37,321 bases of DNA from Anaerolineae bacterium UTCFX1 (GTDB lineage: Bacteria; Chloroflexota; Anaerolineae; Anaerolineales; Villigracilaceae), in the NCBI GenBank assembly GCA_002050275.1, contig MWTB01000030.1, positions 1-37,321 on the forward strand, written 5' to 3'. The position numbers and the translations under genes were made by a program. Positions 21,944 to 31,088 of this stretch are shown here, in pieces (position 1 is the first letter of the stretch; each line of letters opens with the position of its first letter). The notes under the pieces were generated by a model. The model saw only the letters and a program-made list of their open reading frames with translations, did not search any database and was not told the origin of the DNA.

Positions 21944-23816
21944 AATGATCCCCATCCAAATCATCGGACTGAAAAGTCATTTACAGGCGACTGTCCGCGC
22001 ATTGCGCGCGTTCGGATGTGTACACATTGAAGATCTAGCTGGGCTGCCTGAAATCTCTGCGCACGCATTAACGCTGGATCAAGAAACAGCGCGCGCGCAA
22101 GAAGAACTCAGTCTGTTGCTGGCGCGCATCAACGGCTTGCTTGACGCGCTCAACGGACCCACTTCACAGAAGCTGCCGCTGCCGGATAATTATATAGACG
22201 AAGCGCGCGCCGGCGTAGATGAACTAGCGCCTTACTTAAAAGACTTGCTTTCGCAAAAGGAAAAGCTAGAAGCCGAACTTACCTCATTGCCGCGCTTCGA
22301 GGCGACTTTGCGAAAATTATTGCCGATCCTGCCGTCGTCGGCGCAGGCAGCCGGCAATCGTTCGATAGGAATTCTCGTCAGTCGCGATCACATGGATGTT
22401 CTGGATCATATCAGTAAGCGCGCGCTCGAACTCACTCACGGTCAAGCGGACGTCGTCTCTACCGACATCGATTCATCCACGCGCGCCATGCTGATTGTCT
22501 TTCCTGAGGCGTTCGCGCAAGAGATTGAAACAACGCTCGGGCGCGAAAATATCTCGCGGTTGCGTCTCCCCGAAGAATTAGGCGACGGTTCGCCCGACAC
22601 GGCGTTGGAGACGCTCTACCATCGCATGACTGCCATCCCTACTGAGATCGCGGAGATCAATCGGAAAGTTGCGGCGTTGTCTGAGCAGTGGAGTAAAAAA
22701 CTATCTGCATGGCGCGCCGCGTTGCAAGACGAGGTTGAGGCGTCGTCTGTTTTTCTAAAATTCGGCGAAACCGACACGAGTTTCATTCTGGCGGGCTGGG
22801 TTCCAACGGATCAGTTCGAAGCGCTGAAAACTACGTTGCGCGATATCCCTGCGGGCTCGGCATTTGTCGAAGTATTAACGATGACGCCCGAGTTGAGGAA
22901 ACGCGCGCCGGTCGTCTTACAAAACCCAACGATCGCGAAACCTTTTGAGAGTCTCATCAATATGCTCGCACTTCCGCGCTACGGACACGTTGATCCGACG
23001 CGCCTTATGGCGTTCTTTCTACCGCTGTTCTTCGGTATGATTCTCGGCGACGTAGGTTATGGAACGCTGGCGTTATTGATCAGCCTTGGCTTATTACGGC
23101 GCTTCGAAGAGGGCATGACGCGCGACATTCTGCTTGTGCTGGCGATGGGCTCGGCTTGGGCGATTCTCTTCGGTTTCCTGTTCGGCGAAGCGTTTGGCAC
23201 GCTGGGCGAACAACTCGGCTTGCACCCGCTCTGGTTTGACCGCGCCAACCCCAGCAACGTGATGGGGCTGTTGCTAATGACCATCGGGATCGGAGCGGCG
23301 CACATCACGTTGGGACTCGTGATTGGCGTATGGGAAGCCATCAAAGACAAAAGCCGCAGTCACCTGCTCGAACGCGGCGGCATGTTGCTCGGCTTAATTG
23401 GCTTATTCCTGCTTGTGAGCATCCTAGCCAACCTAATGCCGCAAGGATTTAAGACGCTCTCGATTGCGTTTGTCATCGTCGGCGTGGTCATGCTCGGCGC
23501 TTCGCTCGGCTCGCTCGGCATCATTATGGGACCGATCGAATTTCTGACGTTGATCGGCAACATTCTGTCTTACTTGCGTATCGCGGCGATCGGCTTAGCG
23601 TCTGTATTTCTTGCAAAGGTAGCGAACGAAATGGCGGGCTTGGTCGGCAACGTCGTCGTAGGCGTGATCCTCGCTGTTTTGATTCACGCGTTGAACTTAA
23701 CGCTCGGCATGTTCAGCCCCACCATTCACAGTTTGCGTTTGCATTATGTCGAGTTCTTTCGTAAGTTCTACGAAGGCGGAGGGCGGCGTTACGAGCCTTT
23801 CAAGAGCCGCTTATAG
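21933..23816 (+). CDS. V/A-type ATPase membrane subunit I (a-subunit)
   Basis: Subunit I forms the half-channels beside the rotor ring. The 627-aa protein has a cytosolic N-terminal arm (1 to about 345) with long coiled-coil stretches (about 45-110 and 230-275), then about eight hydrophobic segments. FFLPLFFGMILGDVGYGTLALLI is the first of these and carries the conserved GDxGYG. The conserved NILSYLRIAAIGLA near 545-558 carries the essential Arg proposed to face the rotor Glu. The ATG at 21933 has GGGAG 6-10 bp upstream and matches the family N-terminus; an ATG six codons earlier is also in frame. Confidence 0.94.
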   Translation: MSREMIPIQIIGLKSHLQATVRALRAFGCVHIEDLAGLPEISAHALTLDQETARAQEELSLLLARINGLLDALNGPTSQKLPLPDNYIDEARAGVDELAPYLKDLLSQKEKLEAELTSLPRFEATLRKLLPILPSSAQAAGNRSIGILVSRDHMDVLDHISKRALELTHGQADVVSTDIDSSTRAMLIVFPEAFAQEIETTLGRENISRLRLPEELGDGSPDTALETLYHRMTAIPTEIAEINRKVAALSEQWSKKLSAWRAALQDEVEASSVFLKFGETDTSFILAGWVPTDQFEALKTTLRDIPAGSAFVEVLTMTPELRKRAPVVLQNPTIAKPFESLINMLALPRYGHVDPTRLMAFFLPLFFGMILGDVGYGTLALLISLGLLRRFEEGMTRDILLVLAMGSAWAILFGFLFGEAFGTLGEQLGLHPLWFDRANPSNVMGLLLMTIGIGAAHITLGLVIGVWEAIKDKSRSHLLERGGMLLGLIGLFLLVSILANLMPQGFKTLSIAFVIVGVVMLGASLGSLGIIMGPIEFLTLIGNILSYLRIAAIGLASVFLAKVANEMAGLVGNVVVGVILAVLIHALNLTLGMFSPTIHSLRLHYVEFFRKFYEGGGRRYEPFKSRL

Positions 23817-23853
23817 GATTTTTTGAATTCATCATTAAACAAAGGAGAAGCGC

Positions 23854-24093
23854 ATGGAAATTGACCTCACTTCAATCGGAACGGGGCTCGTCGCGATCGG
23901 CGCCGGGCTGGCGATCGGGCTTGCCGCCATCGGCACCGGGTTAGCGCAAGGACGCATCGGCTCGGCGGGAGCGGGCGTGATCGCCGAAAAACCAGAAGCG
24001 CTCGGCGCGATCATCCTGCTCATCGCCATCCCCGAAACGATGGTAATTCTCGGATTCGCCGTTGTGGCAATGCTCCTGCTCCTCGGCGGTTAG
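23854..24093 (+). CDS. V/A-type ATPase rotor-ring proteolipid subunit K
   Basis: 79 aa, two membrane helices (about 8-32 and 50-77), the single-hairpin form of the c-ring subunit. Ion-binding carboxylate Glu61 lies in IAIPETMVILG of helix 2. Helix 1 holds Gln32 in GTGLAQGRIG, a position that in Na+-coupled rings supplies a ligand but also occurs in the H+-coupled Thermus protein, so ion choice is not settled. A strong AAAGGAG ribosome binding site precedes the ATG, fitting the need for many copies per complex. Gap of 37 bp from subunit I. Confidence 0.95.
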   Translation: MEIDLTSIGTGLVAIGAGLAIGLAAIGTGLAQGRIGSAGAGVIAEKPEALGAIILLIAIPETMVILGFAVVAMLLLLGG

Positions 24094-24094
24094 C

Positions 24095-24709
24095 ATGAGT
24101 CTACCCGCCATTTTGGAGCAGATCCGCGAAGCGGGGCGGGAGCAAGTACGCGAAGTTGAAGATCGCGCGCGCGCCGCAGCGCACGCTCTCCTTGCAAAGG
24201 CGCGCGCTGACGCAAGCCAGATCGAAGCAGAAGCCGCCGAACGCGTAACTGTGCCCGGCGTTGCAAAACGCGCGCGCATTTTACATCAGGCGCGCCTGAA
24301 TTCGCTGAAAATCGTCGGCAAGACGAAAGAAGATTGGCTTAACATCGCTCTCGCTGAAACGGAAACGCGTCTTACCGACATTCGAGCGGATGCGCGCTAC
24401 CCCGGCGTATTGCGCGCCCTGATCCGCGAAGCGCTGAACGAGCTGGTTCCGGAGGGTAAAGAAAGCTTCCAACTGGAGGCTGATCCGCGCGATCAAGCGC
24501 TGGTCGAGGATTTTCTGAGCGAGCAGGGATTGAGAATCACCTCCGCGTTTACGTTGAATTGCTGGGGCGGCATAATCATCAAAAGCGTAGACGGTAAGAT
24601 ATCGATCAACAATACGCTGGAAGCGCGGCTTAAACGCGCAACGCCCTTCTTGCGCGGACGACTCGCGGCGTGGTTTGAACGGGAATGGCCGGGCAGAAAC
24701 GGGGCATAG
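24095..24709 (+). CDS. V/A-type ATPase subunit E (stalk)
   Basis: The 204-aa protein has an N-terminal coiled coil (about 5-60, EQIREAGREQVREVEDRARAA) and a C-terminal globular region (about 95-200), the usual subunit-E architecture; it pairs with G/H. The conserved middle phrase RILHQARLNSLKIV is family-like. It starts 1 bp after the K stop codon, without a good Shine-Dalgarno of its own, so it is probably coupled to K translation. The in-frame ATG at 24062 inside K would add a Cys/Ser run and is rejected. Confidence 0.88.
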   Translation: MSLPAILEQIREAGREQVREVEDRARAAAHALLAKARADASQIEAEAAERVTVPGVAKRARILHQARLNSLKIVGKTKEDWLNIALAETETRLTDIRADARYPGVLRALIREALNELVPEGKESFQLEADPRDQALVEDFLSEQGLRITSAFTLNCWGGIIIKSVDGKISINNTLEARLKRATPFLRGRLAAWFEREWPGRNGA

Positions 24710-25789
24710 ATGTCCGCTGACTACGACTACGGCAACGCTCGCCTGCGCGCAATGCGGTCGCGCCTACTCTCGCGTCGCGAGTTAGAGTCGCTCGCCGGCG
24801 CCGGCGCGTTACCGGGGCTGATCGCCGCGCTAACGCGAACGACCTATCAAAAGCCAATCGAAGCCGCGCTGACGCATGCAACCGGGATCGCATGTATCAA
24901 CATCGCGTTGCGGGACGATCTGGTCGCTATGATAGGGAAATTGCGCGGTTTCTACAAAGAAGATGCGCAACGGTTGATCGCGCTTTCCTTGTGGGCGTAT
25001 GACGTTCATAATCTCAAAGCGATCTTACGCGGACTATCAAACAAAACTTCCACGGCGGACATCCTTTCGATCCTGCTTCCTATCGGCGATCTCGACGAAA
25101 ATTTGCTCGATCAATTGGCGCGATTGAATAACCCGCGCGAGGCGATTGACTCGCTGGCGAGCATGAGTCTGCCTTTTGCCGCGCCCTTGCTGAAAGCGCA
25201 GGCGCAATTTTCTGCAGAAAATATCTTTGCGTTGGAACTCGCGCTCGATCAGTGGCACTTTACAGAAGCGGCGAAGACGCTGAAGAACGAATCAAACTTG
25301 CCTGAGGCGTTGAGCGGCGCGCTCGTTTTGGAAGCGAGTATTTTTAATACTTTGACCGCGCTGCGCTTCGCGCAGTTCCCCGCCGAGCGTGAACGGTTGC
25401 GCGAGAAGTTAGCGGGTGGCGAAGTCGCGCAACTGTTCATCCAACCGAGTCATATCCCGCTGAAGGCGCTTGAGAACGCAGCGCGGCAAGATCAAGTTCT
25501 GCCGGCGGTAGAGACGTTGGCGCAGGGCGCGCTCGCTACCGCCTTGCGCGCTGGTTTAAAGGCGTACGCCCTCTCGCGCCGGCTGAGTGATTTTGAGCGC
25601 GCGCTGCAATTGCATCAACTGAAATGGCTCGCTGCGCAAATCGTCCGCGACCCGTTGGGGATCGGCGTGCCGCTGGGGTTTATTGCGTTAAAAACGAATG
25701 AAATCAATAATCTTCGTTGGATCGCGAACGGGTTAAATCTCGGTCTGCGGGCGGAAGCGATCGTCGCAGAATTGGAATTAGTGTTATGA
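24710..25789 (+). CDS. V/A-type ATPase subunit C (d-like, rotor cap)
   Basis: Subunit C caps the proteolipid ring and links it to the central shaft. The 359-aa protein is almost all helical, with an opening (YGNARLRAMRSRLLSRRELESLAG) and segment DVHNLKAILRGL (about 103-114) that are typical of the AtpC/NtpC family; the end (RDPLGIGVPLGFIALKTNEINNLRWI) is the conserved C-terminal patch. The ATG abuts the E stop codon directly. The stop overlaps the F start (ATGA). Confidence 0.93.
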   Translation: MSADYDYGNARLRAMRSRLLSRRELESLAGAGALPGLIAALTRTTYQKPIEAALTHATGIACINIALRDDLVAMIGKLRGFYKEDAQRLIALSLWAYDVHNLKAILRGLSNKTSTADILSILLPIGDLDENLLDQLARLNNPREAIDSLASMSLPFAAPLLKAQAQFSAENIFALELALDQWHFTEAAKTLKNESNLPEALSGALVLEASIFNTLTALRFAQFPAERERLREKLAGGEVAQLFIQPSHIPLKALENAARQDQVLPAVETLAQGALATALRAGLKAYALSRRLSDFERALQLHQLKWLAAQIVRDPLGIGVPLGFIALKTNEINNLRWIANGLNLGLRAEAIVAELELVL

Positions 25790-26133
25790 CTCAATTGTTC
25801 GTTATCACGCGTCCCTCGTTGACGCCCGGATTCCACCTCGCCGGCGTAGACGCATACGGCGCGGACGATGTGGAAAGCGCGCAAGAGTTGATCGAGAAAT
25901 GGATCGACGACGGCGAAGCCGGATTGCTGGCGATAGACGACGGCTTATTTGAGCGCATGGACGAAGCGATTGTCAAACGGCTGGAGTCTGCCGAGCAATT
26001 GCCGTATATCGTCATCCCCGGCGGAAAATCGCTAGGCGAGGAAGCCTCGCAGAAGAGTCGCATCGCCGCGCTCATTCGCCAGGCGATCGGCGCGCACATC
26101 ACGTTTAAAGGGAAGGGCGAAAGCGATGAATAA
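25786..26133 (+). CDS. V/A-type ATPase subunit F (central stalk)
   Basis: 115 aa with an alternating beta-alpha layout (QLFVITRPSLTPGFHLAGV; LLAIDDGLFERM; LPYIVIPGGK), matching the small Rossmann-like subunit F that binds subunit D on the shaft. The start overlaps the C stop by 4 bp, and its own end overlaps subunit A by 8 bp. The LPYIVIPG strand is the clearest family cue. The in-frame start at 25717 lies within C and is rejected. Confidence 0.92.
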   Translation: MTQLFVITRPSLTPGFHLAGVDAYGADDVESAQELIEKWIDDGEAGLLAIDDGLFERMDEAIVKRLESAEQLPYIVIPGGKSLGEEASQKSRIAALIRQAIGAHITFKGKGESDE

Positions 26134-27916
26134 ATATCAACACGCGAGCGGACGGATCGTTCGCATTGCAGGACCCGTCGTCCGCGCTTCGGGGCTGGAA
26201 AACGTCCGCTTATACGATGTGGCGCTTGTGGGTGAGGCGGGTCTGGTCGGCGAGGTCATCCGTCTTTCAGAAGGCTTGACGACGATTCAGGTTTACGAAG
26301 ATACATCCGGCATTCGCATCGGGGAGCCGGTCAGCAACACAGGCTATCCATTGGCGGCGCAGTTGGGACCCGGCTTATTAGGTCAGGTATACGACGGCTT
26401 GCAAAGACCGTTGAATCTATTAGCGCAATACGGCGACGGATTTATCGAACGCGGCGTGCAAGCCTCGCCGCTTCCGCTCGAGAAACGTTGGCATTTTATG
26501 CCGCGCGCAACGGAAGGCGACTTCGTGGAGCCCGGCGATATTATAGGCACAGTGAACGAATCGCGGACGATTGAGCACCACATTATGATGCCGCTTAACC
26601 AACGCGGGCGCGTCGTGCAGATTCGCGAAGGCGAGCTCTCCGTTGACGAGATCGCAGCGATCGTCAAGTCGGAAGAGGGAAACGAGATCGAAGTGACGCT
26701 GACGCAGCGTTGGCCCGTCCGTCAACCGCGGCCGGTATGGACGCGACTTGCGCCCAACGAACCGATGATGACCGGCACGCGTATTATTGACGCATTCTTT
26801 CCAATCGCGAAAGGCGGCTCCGCTATCATCCCCGGCGGATTCGGCACCGGAAAAACCATCACCGAGCACAGCCTGGCGCGCTGGGCGGAAGCCGACGTAG
26901 TGGTGTATGTAGGTTGCGGCGAACGCGGCAATGAAATGACCGAAGTGTTGGAAGAATTTCCCAAACTTGAAGACCCGCGTACCGGCGCGAAACTGATGGA
27001 ACGCACGGTCTTGATCGCGAATACGTCAAACATGCCGGTAGCGGCGCGCGAAGCAAGCATTTATACCGGTATTACCATTGCGGAATATTATCGTGACATG
27101 GGCTACAACGCGCTCATGCTCGCCGACTCAACCTCGCGCTGGGGCGAAGCATTGCGTGAAATCTCGGGGCGGCTGGAGGAAATGCCGGGCGAGGAGGGTT
27201 ACCCCGCTTATCTCGCGGCGCGTTTGGCGGAATTTTACGAACGGGCTGGCAGAGTCCATTGCCTGGCGGGTCGCGACGATAAGCCCGAGGCGGATGCGCG
27301 CAGCGGATCGGTATCCATCGTCGGCGCGGTCTCGCCGCCTGGCGGCGACTTCAGCGAGCCGGTCACTCAAAATTCGATGCGCGTGGCAAGCACATTTTGG
27401 GCGCTCGATTACAATCTCTCGCGTCGACGCCACTTCCCCGCCATCAACTGGACGAACAGTTACTCGCTCTATAATTTCAAAGAGTGGTTTGAGCGCGAAG
27501 CGGCGGATGACTGGAACGACCTAACCAAAGCGGCGATGGCATTGTTGCAACGCGAGGTGGAATTGCTGGAGATCGTTCAACTGGTAGGACCCGACGCATT
27601 AGCGGAACCCGAACGCGCCATGCTGGCGACGGCGCGTATGTTGCGCGAAGACTTTCTTCAACAATCATCCTTTCACGAAGTAGATCGCTATTGCGCCATC
27701 GGTAAATCTTATTGGATGCTGAAAACGATCATGGAATTTCACCGCTTGGCGCAAGCCGCGCTCGAATCTGATATTCGGCTTGAGCGCATTTTATCTCTAT
27801 CAGTCGTCCCGCAGATTGCACGCATGAAGGAATTCCCGGCGCAGTCCGCTGAAGCGGATATTCAAGAACTGGCGGCGCGCACGCGGCAAGAGTTCTCGAC
27901 GATGGGAGTCAATTAA
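26126..27916 (+). CDS. V/A-type ATPase catalytic subunit A
   Basis: Subunit A hydrolyses or makes ATP. The 596-aa protein carries the N-terminal barrel ([16 protein letters not shown]), the V/A-specific insertion (about 110-200) and the nucleotide domain. The Walker A at 236-244 is PGGFGTGKT, differing from the common PGPFGSGKT; K243 is intact. The catalytic-glutamate loop is [11 protein letters not shown] and the Walker B strand [13 protein letters not shown]. The C-terminal helical domain is complete. 596 aa is usual for A. It overlaps F by 8 bp and lies 1 bp from B. Confidence 0.96.
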   Translation: MNKYQHASGRIVRIAGPVVRASGLENVRLYDVALVGEAGLVGEVIRLSEGLTTIQVYEDTSGIRIGEPVSNTGYPLAAQLGPGLLGQVYDGLQRPLNLLAQYGDGFIERGVQASPLPLEKRWHFMPRATEGDFVEPGDIIGTVNESRTIEHHIMMPLNQRGRVVQIREGELSVDEIAAIVKSEEGNEIEVTLTQRWPVRQPRPVWTRLAPNEPMMTGTRIIDAFFPIAKGGSAIIPGGFGTGKTITEHSLARWAEADVVVYVGCGERGNEMTEVLEEFPKLEDPRTGAKLMERTVLIANTSNMPVAAREASIYTGITIAEYYRDMGYNALMLADSTSRWGEALREISGRLEEMPGEEGYPAYLAARLAEFYERAGRVHCLAGRDDKPEADARSGSVSIVGAVSPPGGDFSEPVTQNSMRVASTFWALDYNLSRRRHFPAINWTNSYSLYNFKEWFEREAADDWNDLTKAAMALLQREVELLEIVQLVGPDALAEPERAMLATARMLREDFLQQSSFHEVDRYCAIGKSYWMLKTIMEFHRLAQAALESDIRLERILSLSVVPQIARMKEFPAQSAEADIQELAARTRQEFSTMGVN

Positions 27917-27917
27917 C

Positions 27918-29324
27918 ATGCCCAAGACTGTCTCTATTCCCCGCTTATTCACCGCAGAATATCGCACGCTCTCGCAGATCCGCGGACCGTTGGTCTTCAT
28001 TGAACGCATCGCCGGCGTCGCCTATAACGAGATTGTAGAGGTCGAAGGACCCGACGGCGAAGTGCGTTTGGGGCAAGTCCTCGACGTAGACCAGCAGCGT
28101 TGTATGGTGCGTATCTTCACTGGGACTTCAGGTTTAGACCTTCAGCGGACGCGCGTGCGCTTCACCGGCGACGTGGCGCGGCTGGGCGTTTCGCTCTCTA
28201 TGTTGGGGCGCGCGCTCAACGGCGCCGGCGTTCCCATTGACGGCGGTCCGCCTATCGCGCCGGAGCAAATGCTCGACATCAACGGTTTGCCGATCAATCC
28301 TTCGATGCGCGCGCAACCGAGCGAGTTCATCCAGACTGGCGTCTCAGCCATTGACGGGTTGAACACACTGACGCGCGGGCAGAAACTACCGATCTTCTCC
28401 GGCGCCGGCTTGCCCGCCAACGAACTCGCCGCGCAGATCGCCTCGCACGCCTCCATGACCGGAAGCGGAGACGATGAGCCTTTTGCGGTCATCTTTGCCG
28501 CCATCGGAATCACTCAGCGCGAGACCTCGTTCTTCATGGATCAATTCCGCGCCAGCGATACAATGGATCGCACGCTGTTATTCATCAACCGCGCCGACGA
28601 CCCTTCCATTGAACGTATCCTGACGCCGCGCGCCGCGTTCACCGCCGCGGAATATCTGGCGTTCACGCACAATCGGCATGTGTTGGTCATCCTCACAGAT
28701 ATGACCAACTACTGCGAAGCGTTGCGCGAGATCGCCGCCGCCGGCGAGGAAGTGCCGGGACGACGCGGCTATCCGGGCTATATGTACTCCGACCTTTCGA
28801 GTCTCTACGAACGCTCCGGGCGCATCCGCGGAAAGTCCGGCTCGGTGACGCAGCTTATCATCCTGACCATGCCCGACGACGACATCACGCATCCCATCCC
28901 CGATCTGACCGGCTACATCACCGAGGGACAGATCGCGCTGAATCGCGACCTGCATCGTAAGGGAATTTATCCGCCGATTGACGTACTCCCTTCGCTTTCA
29001 CGGCTGATGAACGCAGGCATTGGCGAGCATAAAACGCGCGCCGATCATCGCTCCCTCGCAGATCAGTTATATGCGTTTTACGCCGAAGGGCGCGATCTGC
29101 GCCGGCTTGTGGCAATCATCGGCGAAGGGGCGCTTTCTATCGAAGATCGCCGCGTGTTGGAGTTTACTAAACGTTTCGAGGAGACATTCGTCGGGCAGGG
29201 AATTTCCAGCCGCGAGATCGTCCAAACGCTAGATATAGCGTGGGAGTTGCTGGCGACCATGCCGTCCGACCTGCTCAAGCGTATCCCGCGTGAATTCATC
29301 GAACGGTATCATAAAAAATCATGA
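27918..29324 (+). CDS. V/A-type ATPase regulatory subunit B
   Basis: The 468-aa non-catalytic partner of A lacks a P-loop, as expected: the corresponding site reads [16 protein letters not shown] (about 155-170), the family hallmark. The N-terminal barrel opens with [16 protein letters not shown], and the Arg-containing segment near [19 protein letters not shown] is conserved. It starts 2 bases after the A stop codon. B and D overlap by 4 bp (ATGA), consistent with one coupled transcript. Confidence 0.96.
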   Translation: MPKTVSIPRLFTAEYRTLSQIRGPLVFIERIAGVAYNEIVEVEGPDGEVRLGQVLDVDQQRCMVRIFTGTSGLDLQRTRVRFTGDVARLGVSLSMLGRALNGAGVPIDGGPPIAPEQMLDINGLPINPSMRAQPSEFIQTGVSAIDGLNTLTRGQKLPIFSGAGLPANELAAQIASHASMTGSGDDEPFAVIFAAIGITQRETSFFMDQFRASDTMDRTLLFINRADDPSIERILTPRAAFTAAEYLAFTHNRHVLVILTDMTNYCEALREIAAAGEEVPGRRGYPGYMYSDLSSLYERSGRIRGKSGSVTQLIILTMPDDDITHPIPDLTGYITEGQIALNRDLHRKGIYPPIDVLPSLSRLMNAGIGEHKTRADHRSLADQLYAFYAEGRDLRRLVAIIGEGALSIEDRRVLEFTKRFEETFVGQGISSREIVQTLDIAWELLATMPSDLLKRIPREFIERYHKKS

Positions 29325-29956
29325 GCAATATCTCCGTCACCCGCATGGAATTACTCGCCCGTAAAGCGCAGACAACGCTTGCGAAACAAGGGCGCGATCT
29401 GCTGGAGCAAAAACGCGCTGCATTGATGAAAGAATTCATGCGCGTCGCAAGCGCGGCATACGAACGCTCAGACGCGTTGCAAGAATCGGCGGCGGAAGCG
29501 AGCCGGGCGTTGGCGCGCGCCGAAGCGTTGGCAGGCGCCGAAGCGCTCCGCTCCGCTGGGCTGGCGTCGCGGGGCGGATTCAACCTCGAAGTTTCGACCA
29601 GCAATGTAATGGGAGTGCGCGTTCCGCACATCGAGCAAAAGAGTCCCTCGCGTTCGTTTTTGGAACGCGGCTATTCCATCGTAGGAATGTCGACCAGCGT
29701 AGACGAAACCGCAGCGGCGTTTGAACGGGAAGTGAAAGACATTATCCATCTGGCGGATACCACCCTGCGTCTCATACGGCTTGGCGACGAGATCCGCCGC
29801 ACGTCGCGACGACTCAATGCACTCGACCACAATTTAATTCCGCGCCTGCAATTGGAACAGCGCTTCATCGAAACTGCGCTGGGAGAGCGCGAACGCGCCG
29901 ATCATTTCCGATTGAAATTAGTGAAGCGAGCGCTGGAGCAAAAACGGGGAGAGTGA
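29321..29956 (+). CDS. V/A-type ATPase subunit D (central shaft)
   Basis: 211 aa. Two long helices near each end (residues about 10-75 and 125-205) would form the antiparallel coiled coil that turns inside the A3B3 head; the N-terminal [28 protein letters not shown] is the family opening and [11 protein letters not shown] near the C-terminus is the conserved hinge. It is the last gene of the operon and converges with a glycosyltransferase 10 bp away. No terminator hairpin is evident in this small gap. Confidence 0.94.
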   Translation: MSNISVTRMELLARKAQTTLAKQGRDLLEQKRAALMKEFMRVASAAYERSDALQESAAEASRALARAEALAGAEALRSAGLASRGGFNLEVSTSNVMGVRVPHIEQKSPSRSFLERGYSIVGMSTSVDETAAAFEREVKDIIHLADTTLRLIRLGDEIRRTSRRLNALDHNLIPRLQLEQRFIETALGERERADHFRLKLVKRALEQKRGE

Positions 29957-29966
29957 CGAATGTTCT

Positions 29967-31088
29967 TTAGCGCTCGTCAAACAACCCCTTCAAGATGCGC
30001 GCCTGTCTATTGATCCACGAAAACCGTTCCGCATTTTTCTTTGCTTGCGCCGCCAAGACGAGGCGACGCGCATCGTCGGTAAGTAGAGGTTGCAACGCGG
30101 CGATCCACGCGGAGGCATCCTCCGGCGGCGCAAAGACGGCGGACGAATCGTCTAGTATCTCGCGAATCACAGGCAGATCGCTCGTTAAAATAGCGCGTCC
30201 CGTTGCCATATACTCGAACATCTTCATCGGGCTGGCGACAGCCGCAGACGACGCCTCTCCGCTGGAGCCGAGGATGGAGCGCCCATAGGGCATCAGCAAA
30301 ACATCAGCGGCGGCAAGATAACGCGGCAATTCGATGTTAGGAACGAAACCGACAAAACTGACGTTGGATAACCGCGACGCCTTTCGCTTCCACTCTTCAA
30401 CGTCGGAAGCGCGCCCGCCTACCCAAATAAAATGCGCGCGCGTCAACGCTTCGGCTAACGCGAGGAACAAATCAGCGCCGCGTCCTGCGTAGAGATGACC
30501 CGCGCAAAGAACGGTCGGGGCTTCGCGAAAGCCGAGGGATTGCCGCGCCGTCGCCGGGTCGGGCAACGAAACGAAGCGTTCAAGTTCGACGCCGTTCGGC
30601 GCGATGACAAATTCATCGGCGCGAAGATTCATCTTAAAGTCGCGTTCAAGAAGCAAGCGTAAAGCGTCGGTGATGCAAGCGATACGCTTCTTGCCGGGGA
30701 GAAGCGCTAACGCGCGATGCCAAAGGGGACCGAAGCGCCCCGTCGGCTGGAGGTGCGCTTCGAAAACAACGGGGCGCTTCGCAAGCAGGCTAAACACGGC
30801 GGATTGCGGGAACCATGTATAGATCAGGTCGGGTTTGAGTTGCAGCGCGCGGCGAATGGAATGGAGCGTAAACAGACGGCGCGAGGAATCGGAAAGCCAC
30901 TCGATAGGGAAGGATGCAGCAATGCCGTAATACGACCGCAGACTTTCAAGATTCGGCTGGCGACGCCCGGGAACGATAAGGACAACGTCATGTCCGAGTT
31001 GCGTCAGCGCATTGCACGCTTTCATAACTTGAATGCTGTTGGCGGTATCAGAAGGAACGGCTGAGCCTGCGATCGCGATGATTTTCAT
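29967..31088 (-). CDS. Glycosyltransferase family 4 (GT-B fold)
   Basis: The 373-aa protein has the GT-B pattern: an N-terminal acceptor half opening with IIAIAGSAVPSDTANSIQVM, and a C-terminal donor half with VLCAGHLYAGRGADLF (about 191-206), FVGFVPNIELPRYLAAADVLLMPYG and SPMKMFEYMATGRAILTSD (near 284-302), the E-containing nucleotide-sugar motif. Cytosolic or membrane-associated; the donor sugar cannot be read from sequence, but neighbouring UDP-uronic-acid genes make a glycan role likely. It overlaps the flippase gene by 4 bp (ATGA). Confidence 0.92.
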   Translation of the reverse strand: MKIIAIAGSAVPSDTANSIQVMKACNALTQLGHDVVLIVPGRRQPNLESLRSYYGIAASFPIEWLSDSSRRLFTLHSIRRALQLKPDLIYTWFPQSAVFSLLAKRPVVFEAHLQPTGRFGPLWHRALALLPGKKRIACITDALRLLLERDFKMNLRADEFVIAPNGVELERFVSLPDPATARQSLGFREAPTVLCAGHLYAGRGADLFLALAEALTRAHFIWVGGRASDVEEWKRKASRLSNVSFVGFVPNIELPRYLAAADVLLMPYGRSILGSSGEASSAAVASPMKMFEYMATGRAILTSDLPVIREILDDSSAVFAPPEDASAWIAALQPLLTDDARRLVLAAQAKKNAERFSWINRQARILKGLFDER

